NCBI GenBank assembly: GCA_014905825.1
Contig: JACGCN010000002.1
Coordinates: 2,170,001-2,234,000 of the forward strand
DNA from: Lyophyllum atratum
Taxonomy: Eukaryota; Basidiomycota; Agaricomycetes; Agaricales; Lyophyllaceae
Length of the DNA stretch: 64,000 bases
Direction: 5' to 3'
The position numbers and the translations under genes are program-made. The notes under the pieces were generated by a model. It had not been told where the DNA came from, searched no databases, and was given only the letters and a program-made list of their open reading frames with translations. Below are positions 49,501 through 61,292 of the stretch, piece after piece; the stretch's first letter is position 1; every line of letters starts with the position of its first letter.

Positions 49501-49855
49501 CATCTGTTCAGTCTTTGCTTGCACATCTTTCCGAACCGCAATAAGCCGGTCTACGGCGGCCTCGAAGGTTTGTATGAAAGGCTTAGGATCAAATGCTGTT
49601 CGATGTTTGGAAGTAGCTCAAATGCTGTATTACAGTAACTACTCACGTCCATTGTCCGACTTGGACTGTGTTATAAGTTTCTCGGAGACCGAACCCACGA
49701 ATTCAGTAACGTCGAATTTACCCTATGATGAATACAGAACACAGATCAGCGATGTATTTGAAGACACGACTAGCCAAACTGACCGTAAACTCGGACAGAC
49801 GCAGATGCTCCTCGACAGTCGGCTCTAGAGGTGGTGGTTTTGCGGTCCTTGACAT
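46507..49855 (-). CDS. SEC10: exocyst subunit SEC10
   Basis: Fifteen exons (complement 49855-49784, 49722-49647, 49595-49432, 49382-49313, 49263-49055, 49001-48903, 48842-48721, 48666-48492, 48445-48092, 48034-47751, 47701-47624, 47576-47341, 47291-47081, 47030-46968, 46915-46507) give 873 aa. SEC10 is a rod-shaped subunit of the octameric complex that tethers secretory vesicles at sites of growth. Recognised blocks are FDVTEFVGSVSEKL at the N-terminus, a coiled coil (SEREYSKKMADLNRGFE), DIIDFYNQLSKGD and AEKMLKWHAEAIGRC. The C-terminal helical bundle contains ILKSYITENYLGRID and ends in PSRPFGN. No frame break. It is divergent from RIX1 (169 bp between ATGs). Confidence 0.95.
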
Positions 49856-50024
49856 GAAAGATGGCAGTATTGGCTAGAGAACAGCTCTGGTCAGGTCGTT
49901 AACGCGAAATGACATGCCCGGGCCAGGACCCGTAACAGTGATCGGGGCTATTTGTACTTGTTGATTTCAGAGGCCATTACTTGCTCGGATTTTCTTTAGC
50001 TCGTCCAAGTTAGAGAAAACGACG

Positions 50025-52658
50025 ATGGAGCCATCTCATCCTCTTAAGGCTCTCTTGCAGCTTCAGCTTGCCACCGACGCGTCTGCCGTTCTCCACCTCC
50101 CATATGTCTTATCGTCGTTGACTTCAGACTGTTTATTGCCATCTTCTCACCTCCCCAAATGGACCACCAGGATAAATTCTCTCCTACATTCGAAGGACGC
50201 AGGCGCTCGATGGTCCGGCCTCTGCCTAGCATATAAGACATCCGTGCTTTCGAAACCTACGATGATTGAATGCTCTCAGAGCTGGCTGGGTGTCGCATTA
50301 CCTATGCTTTCTGTCCGTCCATCTATGTTTATATCCGCCTCAGTTCCTTATGCACGCATTTGTAAAGAGAAATGAACCTGCTCCAACTCTGAAAGCCTCA
50401 ATACGTCTCCTACGATTGATATTTAGTGCTGGAGTGGGAATTCCTGAATATCAGAGACAGGTGGCTACACCGAATATGCCAAAATTCACCGCTGCCATCA
50501 TTAGCATGGCTGAGAAGCAGGAGGATGAAGATTTGAGGGTGAGTAGGAAATAGACGTGCAATGACTGTTCTGAACGGTTTTAGGTTCTGATTCTTGAAAC
50601 ACTAACGCAACTCGTTCCGCTCTATCCCACTCTCAACAGGGCATCGCATGCAGCATTGTCTGGGCTGTCCTCGCGTTTTTTAAATGGAAGCGCCCCCAAT
50701 CCGACCTGCAATTCCTTGCTTGAGGCTGCGTCTGGTCTCTATGCTGTTCTACATTTTACAGGCGGTAAAGTTGGAGCTGCAAATCTTTGGAGAAAGTCCA
50801 TGGACGAAACACTGGCGTTTGGTTGGAGCGCCTTTTCAGCTTTAAGGACTACCTTTCCGAGTGAAGGTAGGTCATCACTTCCTATTGCTAAAATACTGTT
50901 CTCATGTCTTTATAGCACGCAACACTATTCCTTCACCAAGTATTGATGAGGCTATGATGGGGATCCCTCTCAACCTGGATCGGCTTCGGTGTTGCGCATT
51001 TGTGCTTTGTGATCTCCTAAGGCAAACATATCCGCATCCTTGTCTCAAAACGGCGCTGATGTTATCACAGTTCACCGACTCAACGACCTGTCCAACTTCC
51101 AATGGGTCCTTTGATCAAGTTCATCACCGCTCTCTTGAGCTGTACTAAGGATGACAAGGTATGTCATTACTTGTTGTCTCCACGTGCTTACTTTGCTCAC
51201 AAGTCTTGCCTCTAGGGGAGGGAAAATGCAGATCCTACGATTCAGGCTATGGAAATTTCGGTGATCCCTCATTTCTGGAAATTTAGTTGTGACTTGATCT
51301 CGTGTTTGGCCAAATGGTGCGTTAAACCACACATGTCATGTATGCCATCCTTACTGAATAACCTCTCAGTGCTCGTCATCATCTGACGCCTAATCTGACG
51401 CGTCTGATTTCTTATTTGACATTCCATCTTGAGCAGAAGCCAACTCCGTAGGTTTTAGTCTGGTTGTCCGTCATTACTGGTGTTGAAGTACTGTCTCTTC
51501 AGTTCGCAGCGGCTCTTCCTTCTGTCGACCATCCAAATTCTCCTCAGCTCCTGTCATCTGCTAGACTCTTCCCTGGTCCCGACGCGTTTGGCGAAAGCGG
51601 TTTTGCCATCGTTGTCGATCATTCTTGCCACTCCTCCAGAGGTTCAGGCGACTGAGGACTCTGTGGCTACGCACAAGAATAAGAAGGGCAAAAAACGCGC
51701 AAGAGGTTATGAAGGCGATGAAGTCTTCAAGCTGTCTAGAGAGGTCATATGTCCAGGATCCGACGACGGGAAGGTATTGCTCGTTGCTCTCGAGGGTCGG
51801 TTCAATTGTTAGCTTATTTCAGATAAGTACTGATGCGCCCTTTGCAGTGATTCGCCTCTTACTGCGAAACCCCCACCTGTCGCATGCCATGCATTCAATC
51901 TCCACTCGCGTCCTTCTATCGATGCTCCTTGCACTCCCGCAAATCTCCCCAGCATCGATATCGCCTGACCTTCAACTCCATAACGAACTTCTAAAATTGG
52001 TCCAGACAATAAACGCAGAACTCGGCTCAGGCACAACGAGTGTCATGAGCAAGAGCCTGGGACTCGTTGTCCGTGCTACATTACTGGAGGATGACGATGT
52101 ACGTTTCTGTATCAGTCACCACTTACTCAAGCTTATCTCCATGATCAGGAGACGTTCCGTCACCTGGAGATTCTGATCCATCCTCGGGTCCCACCACTTG
52201 TCCGTTCATTGCCTCATGTTGAATCTCTGTCGCTCTTCCGCGCGGAAGAATCACAGGAGGAGGCTGGTATTCGCGAAGAACTCGGGCTGCGTGGTGCAAT
52301 CCCAGACCAATCATCGTTAATCCACGATACACAAGACGTAGCTATGGAGGACGATTCAGGAATTCAAGCTACCAAAATGCACGTAACCTCAACGATACCC
52401 AGTGCACCCCCACTGCTCCAGACACAACTTCTGTCCACCCCTTCGATGGTATCCGATATCGATACACGACAGCCACCTGCACCGCCGATCTCGGCAATTC
52501 AACGACCTGTCGAACCGCCACATCCAAGAGTAACAACTCCACCAAGCAGACCCGAAGTTCCACCGCAACCCGTAGTTGTACCAGTCCAGGAGGCGGAGGA
52601 TGAGGAGGATGAGGAGATGCCTGCGATAGATATGGCTTCCGATTCGGAGGAAGAGTAG
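50025..52658 (+). CDS. RIX1: pre-rRNA processing protein RIX1 (PELP1 family)
   Basis: Ten exons (50025-50312, 50368-50538, 50584-50866, 50916-51021, 51071-51158, 51216-51316, 51370-51447, 51503-51795, 51848-52098, 52149-52658) give 722 aa. RIX1 forms the Rix1-Ipi1-Ipi3 complex, which removes ITS2 and checks pre-60S particles in the nucleolus and nucleoplasm. The N-terminal helical-repeat domain contains ARWSGLCLAYK, RNEPAPTLKASIRLLRLIF and LDRLRCCAFVLCDLL. A basic KNKKGKKRAR stretch and DDGKVLLVALEVIRLLLRNP follow. The C-terminal third is Pro-rich and ends in an acidic tail, as in PELP1. Intron 4 (51022-51070) is GC-AG, donor AAG|GCAAAC. Confidence 0.91.
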
Positions 52659-52684
52659 CTAGTTGCACAACACTTTGATGTCGC

Positions 52685-53590
52685 CTAAGTCCGGACCCGC
52701 TTTCGCCTAGGACTATCATCTGTCGGCATACTTTCGTCATCTTCGGAATCAGGATCAGCTAATTGGCGGTTTTCTAATGTGTCAAACAATGTAGGTATCT
52801 GGTGAGGATATTTGAGTACTCTGTGCAAAAAAATGAAGTATTGGCAATGGTATGAGTGACCTTGTTGAGAAACCCTTGCGCTACTACGTTGTTAGGGTCA
52901 ATACCTTGTGCGTGTTCAAAGTGAGATTGAGCATTGCGTAGAAGGATCGGGTTGAAGGGGGTGTTCGCTATCAAATTATTCAGCAGGTCTATCGAGAAAT
53001 TGAGTGCGCTATCTCACGTGTCATTGGCTGGGCCAGATATATGCAAATCAAACCAGCGTATATGTGGAGGACGGGGTTATCTTGGTATGGGAAGGAGGGC
53101 AAATATCTGCCATGCACGTTAGTTACAGGCAAAACTTCAACAAGTTCGGCACCGTACAGTTCTAGCTCGTCCATAGCCTCCCGGTGTCGATTTGATTGAA
53201 TGAACTGTATAATTAGTTCCTGAAGGATACGTTCGCGCTGCCTTCGGATTTAGCGCGACGGAGATCGACCGCAGGGCATAGGCTCACGTCGTCCTGATGG
53301 CGAGGCATCAAACTACGCAAATATTCGATGCGTTTAGAAGTGCGATTTCCCTCATCGGTATTCGCGCCCATGAGAAGCAGACCGGTGGTCCACATCGACA
53401 TCCAATGGACTTCTTTGCACCGAGCTAAAATGCACCATGCTTGGCTAGCGCGTTCGAGATCGTTGCGGTGGATGCATAGCTGCAGGACATCATATAATCT
53501 CCGAATATGCACTTTCCGGGCGGTCAAGGGCTTCCGGGAGTCAAGGGACGCGAAGAGAAATTTATCGTGTTTGTGGTTCGAAGAGGACAT
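52685..53590 (-). CDS. RRN11: RNA polymerase I initiation factor RRN11-like
   Basis: Four exons (complement 53590-53288, 53237-53018, 52967-52861, 52798-52685) give 247 aa. RRN11 (TAF1B/TAF1A-like core factor subunit) helps recruit Pol I to the rDNA promoter. The best match is the TPR-like helical region ARKVHIRRLYDVLQLCIHRNDLERASQAWCILARC, followed by RERILQELIIQFIQSNRHREAMDELELYG and HFEHAQGIDPNNVVAQGFL. The C-terminus is acidic then basic (DDSPRRKRVRT). The gene is shorter than yeast RRN11 (about 500 aa) but similar to other fungal members. It converges on RIX1 with 26 bp between stop codons and is divergent from the next gene (75 bp between ATGs). Confidence 0.78.
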
Positions 53591-53665
53591 GTACCGCCAA
53601 TCATTCGGCAAACAGGACCAAAATCTGATCTCTGCCAAGCAACCACCATTACAGGGCTGGTAAAA
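53591..53665. promoter_or_regulatory. very short divergent promoter RRN11 / DFGDF protein
   Basis: Only 75 bp between opposite start codons, the shortest divergent spacing in the window among confidently placed starts. Part of each promoter may overlap the neighbour's coding sequence. Confidence 0.5.
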
Positions 53666-54821
53666 ATGGACGACGACTTGACCTTTGGTGCTTCCGTCTG
53701 GGGTACTGCTGAGCCCGCCGATATTGCTCCACCAAGAAAACCATCTCCTCTGGTTGTGACGCCCGAAGCCCAATTTGACGACTTCGACGACTTCGATGAC
53801 CCAGTCGGAACGGCTCAAGTGGACGCGGGAGATGATGACTTTGGAGACTTTGGAGATTTCGGAGAGGCTGGGATTGCAGGACCTTCGGGCTTTGGAGATG
53901 ATGTCGATTTTGGAGAGGACGTACGGATAGCAGGACCTTCCTCTTATTCGGAGTGGAGTCCCCTTACTTTGGACCCTCTGCCACCGAGGCAGGCCTTGGA
54001 AGAACAGTTGAATGGTATCTTGGATCCAATATGGGGCTATGAGAATCTTGCCAATATCCTTTCGAACGATGGTATTCGGGAAGTAGAAGGGGTCAGCCAG
54101 ATATTAGCAACGCAAGAAAGGTACGTCTTTATCATCATCTCGCTAGATTGTAATTTACAGAATCCCTCCAGCCGTGATCTATACAAAATGCTCATCCAGT
54201 CGCCGCCACCGACAAAACCGCCAAACTGGACCCGATCCCGAATACGTCGCCAGCATCTTATCGCGCTTGGTATCCCTGTCAACTTGGATGAGGTCCTACC
54301 GCGTGCCAACGGGAAACCCCTTCCACCTCTCGAGATATCCACTCGTCCCATGTCAGCGCCGCCTGGCCCACGTAACCCATTACATCAGAACAATGTACCA
54401 GCATCGTCCAGCAACTCCCGAGCAGGCACACCACAGCCAAGTCGGCAACCTACGCCACCATCACACTTTGGCCCGAAACCAGAACTGGACCATGCCAAGA
54501 TACAGAGGTTGCTGGAAATTCACCCAGGTGCGGAGGCTGATTTATCCACTTAAGTGTGGAATATACTGACACCAATGACTCCCGAAAGATACCTTGACAA
54601 TACAACCTTTGTCCTCGCTGGAACGGCATTTGGCGGACCTTAGAGCGCAGACAGCTGCGACATCAGCGCTTCTCACACATTTACTTCAAGCCAGAGAGTC
54701 GCTACAGCAAGATAGCGAGACGTATAATGGCCTCATTGCAGAGCTAGTGGGTGAAGCACAGAAAATGAAGTCGGGGAAACAGCGGACTAATTCTGTACGG
54801 CGAGGCGGTGGGATGAATTGA
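53666..54821 (+). CDS. DFGDF-motif protein, possible clathrin-adaptor accessory factor (Laa2-like)
   Basis: Three exons (53666-54120, 54172-54527, 54589-54821) give 347 aa. The N-terminal 110 residues are acidic and contain FDDFDDFDD and DFGDFGDFGE repeats. Phe-Gly/Asp-Asp repeats of this kind bind ear domains of AP-1 and GGA adaptors in aftiphilin and yeast Laa2. A conserved-looking helical part (LEEQLNGILDPIWGYENLANIL, RRQHLIALGIPVNLDEVLP) follows, then a Pro/Ser linker and a C-terminal coiled coil (LERHLADLRAQTAATSALLTHLL). Family assignment is by motif and layout only and is tentative. Confidence 0.68.
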
Positions 54822-55087
54822 ATACCTGATCTTGTTAATATATCTTTTTGCAATCTTGATAAGTGTATCGTACTTGCAAGGATGAGAGGAGGAGGAGGAC
54901 TATGTAATCCGAATCGCGACGCGTGCCAAATACTGATCGGTTAAATGCACCACGTGAGGACGAAAAAGTTGCATCCGAATACCGATAGACTGACGTTAAA
55001 CTTATACCAGAGCCTACAAGTGAGCCCCTGCTCGAGCTCTTGACCGGGCCAGTCATCGTCGCCTGTGACCCTCTCCCCCCTACAGCC

Positions 55088-58000
55088 ATGAACATCTCAC
55101 ACTCCTTACCCTCGACCGTCACTGGAATCTCTTTCTCGTTTCTTACTACCCAAGATGTCCGAAGAATATCTGTGAAGCAAATTGTGAATCCCGTTTTATT
55201 GGACGATCTCAACAGACCAAATATCGGAGGGCTGTACGATCCAGCGTTAGGCCCTAGTGACAGATCTGATATGTATGTGTTTCAATGCGTCGCTTCCCTG
55301 GATTGCCATTAATCCTTGACATAGTTGCGCAACATGCCGCCTCACCTACTTCACTTGTCCAGGTCACTTTGGTCACATCGAGCTACCAGCACCCGTATTC
55401 CACCCACTTTTTATGACGAACATGTACAACCTACTCCGCGGAACGTGCTTGTTCTGCCACCGTTTCAAAATGAGCAGGACTGTGGTATGTCTCTTGAAGT
55501 ATAGCTTGATTACAAGTTCTGACAAAAATTGCAGTTGAGCAAATACACGGCCAAATTTCGATTACTTGAGCGTGGGCTCCTAGACGCAGCGCATGGTGTA
55601 GATGACCTTCATATTCGTGTCAGCGGGAAAGCGCTCAAGAAGAAGAAATCTAGTGGGGAGGAGTCGTCAGACGAGGATGTTGCTGAGGAACGGCCTGACG
55701 TTCCAGACGAGACACCGGAACAATTCACGATGCGCGTCAACTTGTATGTTGCCGTACATCTCGCCCGCGCCTCACACTGCAAGCGTGATAACTACAAGGA
55801 TGCCCTTGTGTATCAAGCACGCAAGGATCTAATAAACGAGTTCCTGAAGACTACTCTTTCGAATAAATGTCACAATTCGGACTGCTCTAGGTGAATATCT
55901 TCGCCACAACCCACTAATCATAGCCTAACTCTGCGTTTCAGCCCGGCTTATACTTTTAGGAAGGAAGGCCACATCAAAGTCATTGAATATGATCTCTCAG
56001 CCAAGCAGAAGAAACAGCTTCGGAGAAAACGCCCTGATGTTCTTCTTGCTGAAAAATCGAACACCTTTTCTACTCATCACACCCAGAAGCCTGTCGAGGA
56101 CTCGGATGTTGACATGGATGACCCCGAAGAGAGCGAGGAAGGAGAGGGGGATGATCTCATGGAGGAGGATGACGATGAAAGTGAAAAGGAATCCGCAGAC
56201 CCCAAACTTCCAAGGGCCGCCAACGGAAAGGTGAAGACCGCGCGAGGGCGTAACGAGCGCGTCATGGCTGCAGAGGAATGTCGCGCTCACCTTCGTCGCC
56301 TGTTCCGCAATGAAGTCATTGCATGTGCACTGATATACGGGCGTCATGGACCATTTGCACCTTTGACTGTTGATGAGCTATCCTTCGCCTCCGCTGATAT
56401 GTTCTTCATGGATGTCATCCCCGTAGCACCTACCCGTTTCCGACCCCCAGCCAAGATGAATGAGGTTCTATTCGAGCATCCTCAGAATGAGCTTCTATCA
56501 AAAGTTCTCAATACATCCTATCGTCTACGGGATCTCAATCTCGAGCTACGCACGGCCTCTCAGAAGACACCGGACTTCGACAAGGCGACTCAGCACAAGT
56601 TGATGGCTGCCCTTCTGGAACGCCTCATACAGCTCCAAATCGATGTCAACAGCTTCATTGATAGCAGCAAGAACCCAGCACCTGTTCGACAGGGCAAACT
56701 TCCTCCAGCGGGTGTAAAACAAGGTCTAGAGAAGAAGGAAGGTCTGTTTCGCAAAAATATGATGGTGAGCTCTCCTAATGTTCGAACGGAATTCCGCCTT
56801 ACATCGCCCCCAGGGTAAACGAGTCAATTATGCTGCCCGCTCCGTCATCTCTCCCGATGTCAATATTGAGCCAAACGAAATCGGAGTGCCCCCTGTGTTT
56901 GCTAGGAAGTTGACATTCCCTGAGCCTGTGACACCAGCAAATTTCCATGAACTACGGCAAAGGGTTATCACTGGCCCGCGAGGCTATCCCGGAGCATCCA
57001 TGGTCGAGTACGAAGATGGCCACCAACAATCTCTTGTAAGCTCTCTACCCTTCAAGCATCTCCTTTGTGTCTGACACGGCGCCCACAGGACAAACTTACC
57101 TTGGAGCAACGAACTGCGATTGCGAACCAACTTTTGACACCTCAGGAAGGAGATCGGGGTGTATCAACCCGCAAGGGACTTTCCACACGGACGCCAGCAG
57201 TGAACAAGAAGGTGTACAGGCACTTGCGAGACGGCGACATACTAATTCTCAACCGACAACCCACCCTTCATAAGCCTAGTATGATGGCGCATAAAGCTCG
57301 AGTGCTACAGGGCGAGAAAACAATTAGGATGCACTACGCAAATTGGTCAGTCTTATATGTATCTTTCCATTATCATGTTGCTGAAGTGTCCCGCATATCC
57401 AGTAACTCTTATAATGGTGAGCTTAACGCGCTCAAATCTACAAACTTCTGGTTCTGACATCTATTCGAAATAGCTGATTTCGATGGAGATGGTAGGTTAT
57501 GATTTCCTTGCTGATCGATCTGCAGTCTCTGACGCCGTCATTGATAGAAATGAACATCCATTTCCCTCGTAAGTTTTCCTTCCCTTGGTACCGTAGTCAT
57601 AAACTGACTTCTCCGAAGAAAACCAGGTTGCCCGCGCTGAAGCTATGATGCTCGCCAACACAAATAACCAATACCTTGTGCCCACGTCCGGCAATCCCTT
57701 GCGAGGTCTGATCCAGGATCACGTTGTAGCTGGTGTCTGGATGACAAGTCAGGACGCTTTCTTCACTCGAGAGGAGTATTTCCAGTTACTCTATGGCGCC
57801 CTGCGGCCAGAGGATAGCCAAAGTCGCCTGGTGACTCTGCCACCCACAATATGGAAGCCAAAGCCGCTGTGGACCGGAAAACAGATCGTAAGTGATCTGT
57901 TCAAAACAAGTATGGTGCTGTCTTCTTACTCTTTTTAGATCTCGACCGTCCTCAAGAACATCACGCCTCCCAACGTGGAGGGCTTGAATCTGAACGCGAA

Positions 58001-61000
58001 GACTAAGGTCCCTGGGTACCTTTGGGGGGGCGATTCGAAGGAGGATAAGGTTCTGTTCATGGATGGTGAACTTCTATGCGGTGTTCTCGACAAAGCAGCC
58101 TTCGGAGCCTCTGATTACGGTCTCGTGCACTCCGTCTACGAGCTCTACGGCCCTGATAGCGCAGGACAGTTACTCGGTATCCTCAGTCGACTTTTCACCA
58201 AATTCCTGCAGCATCGAGCATTCACATGTCGAATGGACGATCTCACTCTGACCCCCGAAGGAAACGCCAAGCGAGATACCCTCCTAGAGAAGGCACAGAA
58301 TCTCGGCACCGAAGCCGCCATCGAGAACTTCCCCTCCCTAAGTGATACGCCTGAGGAGGAGATTCCGGCAGCCCTTGCTTCGCTACTTGAGGACGTTTTG
58401 CGCGACGATAACAAGATGGCAGGTCTTGATGTCACTGTCAAGACCAAGCTGTCGAAGCTGACCTCTGCGATATCCGACGCTGTTCTCCCCCACGAGCTGT
58501 GGCGCAAATTCCCACACAATCACATGCAGACAATGACGCTGTCTGGTGCGAAAGGCTCTACTGTTAACGCTCGACAGATTTCTTGTGCCCTTGGTCAACA
58601 GGAGCTGGAAGGTCGTCGTGTACCGGTGATGGTCAGCGGAAAGACGCTCCCCTCGTTCCGCCCCTTCGAGACGAAAGCTGTTGCAGGCGGGTACATCGCC
58701 AGTCGGTTCTTGACCGGTGTCAAGCCTCAGGAATTCTACTTCCATTGCATGGCTGGTCGTGAAGGGCTGATTGATACCGCTGTCAAAACATCACGTTCCG
58801 GGTACTTGCAGCGATGTTTGATCAAGCATCTCGAGGGCATCCGAGTCCACTACGATCACACTGTGCGCGGGAGCGATAACTCAGTCTACCAATTTCAGTA
58901 TGGTGGTGATGGCCTCGACGTGACCAAGCAAAAGCACCTGTACCAATTCGAGTTTATTGCCCAGAATGAAGTGTCTCTCGTGAACATTCTGCAACCACGC
59001 GTGGTCACCGGAATCCTCGACGAAACAACCGCAGTCTCGTACATGAAGAAAGTCCTCAAGAGATCGGCTGACCGCCAAGGCAGAGGTGTCCGCTCCAAGC
59101 GCGACAAGTACGACCCGGTGCTATCGCTCTACAGCCCTAGCCGTTATCTTGGGAGCACGTCAGAGCAGTTTGCTACGGCCGTTGACCAATATGTGAAGAC
59201 GAATCCTCACCATATCCTAAAGGGTAAAGGGGAGTCGACGAACGAGGAGCGCCTTCGAAGCCGGAAACAGCCTATTCACCCAGCCAACTTCCGTTTACTC
59301 ATGAACGTCAAGTATTTGCGGAGTTTGGTTGATCCAGGCGAGGCTGTCGGTCTGCTTGCATCACAGGGGTAAGTCGGATTCAATGCTTTAGTGAAGACGC
59401 ATGAGCTGATTTCTTGCAGTGTTGGTGAACCATCCACTCAAATGACCTTGAACACGTTCCATTTCGCCGGTAAGCAGCCCTCTGTCCATGGTACGCGTCC
59501 TCAGTATTCTAATATTGCTCTGCAGGACACGGTGCCGCAAACGTCACTCTTGGTATTCCTCGTCTTCGAGAAATTGTCATGACCGCCTCTCAATCGCCCA
59601 AAACGCCATCTATGACCATGAAGGTCCGACCTGGGACTCCCGCCCAGGATATCGACATGTTCTGCAAGCGCGCTAGCCGTGTCAAGCTCTCTCAGGTCGT
59701 CGATAGCGTCGCGGTGAAGGAGCAGATGAGGGTAGAAGGCCAGGCCCGGCGGACACAATTCACGATCGACATCAAATTCTTCCCGAAAGAGGAGTATGTT
59801 GCAGAGTACGACACGGACCCCCTGGAAATCCTTGCCGCATTCGCGACGCGCTTCCCTTTGATGCTGAAGAAAGAAATACAGGCCGAGATGAAGAAGCTGG
59901 ATGCCGACCTGAGAAGCCAGATTGCGGAGTTGGGCAAGGGAAAGAAGGTCAGGTCACGCGAGGGTGACAATGAAGAGGGCGAGGAGGATGCGGATGTGCC
60001 AAGGAGGAAGAAGGACGCCGATGAGGAGAGCGAGGTCGGAGATGGTGACGCGGATGATGATAAGCGGGCAAGGCAGAAGAAGGAACAGGCAACGTACGAG
60101 AGCGACGAGAGCGATGCGGAGGATGCTGAGGAATATGGTGACGATGCTCTTGAGGCCGAATTCGCGTCCGACATTGAGAGTGTGGACGGTGACGCCGGAG
60201 TAGGCAAGAAGAAGATGAACGCATCCTTCAAGAGCGAAGTCAGGAAAGTCGGGGATCTGTTCATGCACAACCTAAATCAAGCTACGCTGTTTTCGTTCAC
60301 GGAAGCTGGGTGTACCTTCCAGCTTGAGGTTCGTCGTCTGAATTATCTTTACTTCTTCTCATTGCTAAGACTTATCCAGTTCCGCATGGACATGCCGAAG
60401 TTGCTTTTCGTTGGGATTGTCGAACGTACTTGCCGTGCGACTATCATTCGTGAGATTCCCGGCATCACCGAGTGTTTCTCAGTCAAGGACGACAGTAAGA
60501 AGGGCCAAGAACCTGAGATCAAGGTACGGCTAACGATCTTCCTCGGTTCCAATGACATACTTAAATTCCCACAGCTAACCACAAACGGCTCCAATCTTAA
60601 AGGCCTGTGGGGCTTTGCTTCAGGGTCAGAGGAGAGTATCCTCGAAGATGACGATATCTACTCCAACGATATCTACGCGATTTTGAAGACGTACGGAGTT
60701 GAGATGGCTCGTGCCGCTATTCTGAAGGAGATGGGTGGTGTGTTCGGCGCGTACAACATTCAAGTGGATCGGCGTCATCTGGAGCTCATTGCAGACTACA
60801 TGGTACGTGTCGAGGCTGGCTTTGATTGTCGAAGAGTTGCTAACTACGCGTCTTGCAGACTTTCGACGGTGGCTATAAGCCGTTCAACCGCAAGGGAATC
60901 TCAACCAACCCTTCGCCACTGCTGAAAGCGTCGTACGAGACAACTGCGGCGTTCTTGTCTGAAGCAGCGCTATTGGGAGACTTTGACGACCTGACGACGC

Positions 61001-61080
61001 CGTCTGGAAACATAGTAGTGGGGCGACCGAACCTGACAGGGACGGGAGTATTCGACGTTGTGATGCCCGTTGGAGCTTAA
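55088..61080 (+). CDS. RPA190: RNA polymerase I largest subunit
   Basis: Sixteen exons (55088-55272, 55325-55484, 55535-55890, 55942-56764, 56814-57035, 57089-57345, 57403-57416, 57474-57491, 57548-57568, 57619-57887, 57939-59368, 59420-59469, 59526-60328, 60380-60523, 60575-60802, 60859-61080) give 1,733 aa. It carries the Pol I active site for 35S pre-rRNA synthesis. Zinc-binding [17 protein letters not shown] lies near the N-terminus, and a second Cys pair in CLFCHR. The catalytic NADFDGD is residues 672-678. The trigger-loop/bridge-helix part has [27 protein letters not shown]. Pol I-specific acidic loops lie near residues 260-300 and 1350-1420, where Pol II differs, and there is no CTD heptad repeat. 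Exons 7-9 (14, 18, 21 nt) hold the catalytic core. Confidence 0.98.
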
Positions 61081-61292
61081 AAGTAGACTAGTTACTGTGT
61101 ATTTTACTAATGAAACGCGAAAGGTCACGCCACGAAACATGGTGTGACATTTCTGTGACAGGCACTTGTGGCAACACGCCGTTTTCGCGTGTTGGAGTTC
61201 TTCTTCATTGTTCCTTCAAATTTTCAGCCTCGCCGCCATCCACGCCCCCCTCTTTTACGTCCGTCTCACCCTACAACTGCGCTCTGCTCGCC

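Noticed and set aside
57417..57547. Apparent loss of the Pol I catalytic motif in continuous ORFs
   Set aside because: The motif is present but spread over micro-exons; splicing restores NADFDGD exactly.
59692..60270. Minus-strand 192-codon ORF inside RPA190
   Set aside because: It is antisense to an Asp/Glu/Lys-rich loop of the polymerase; the Ser-rich product is a composition shadow.
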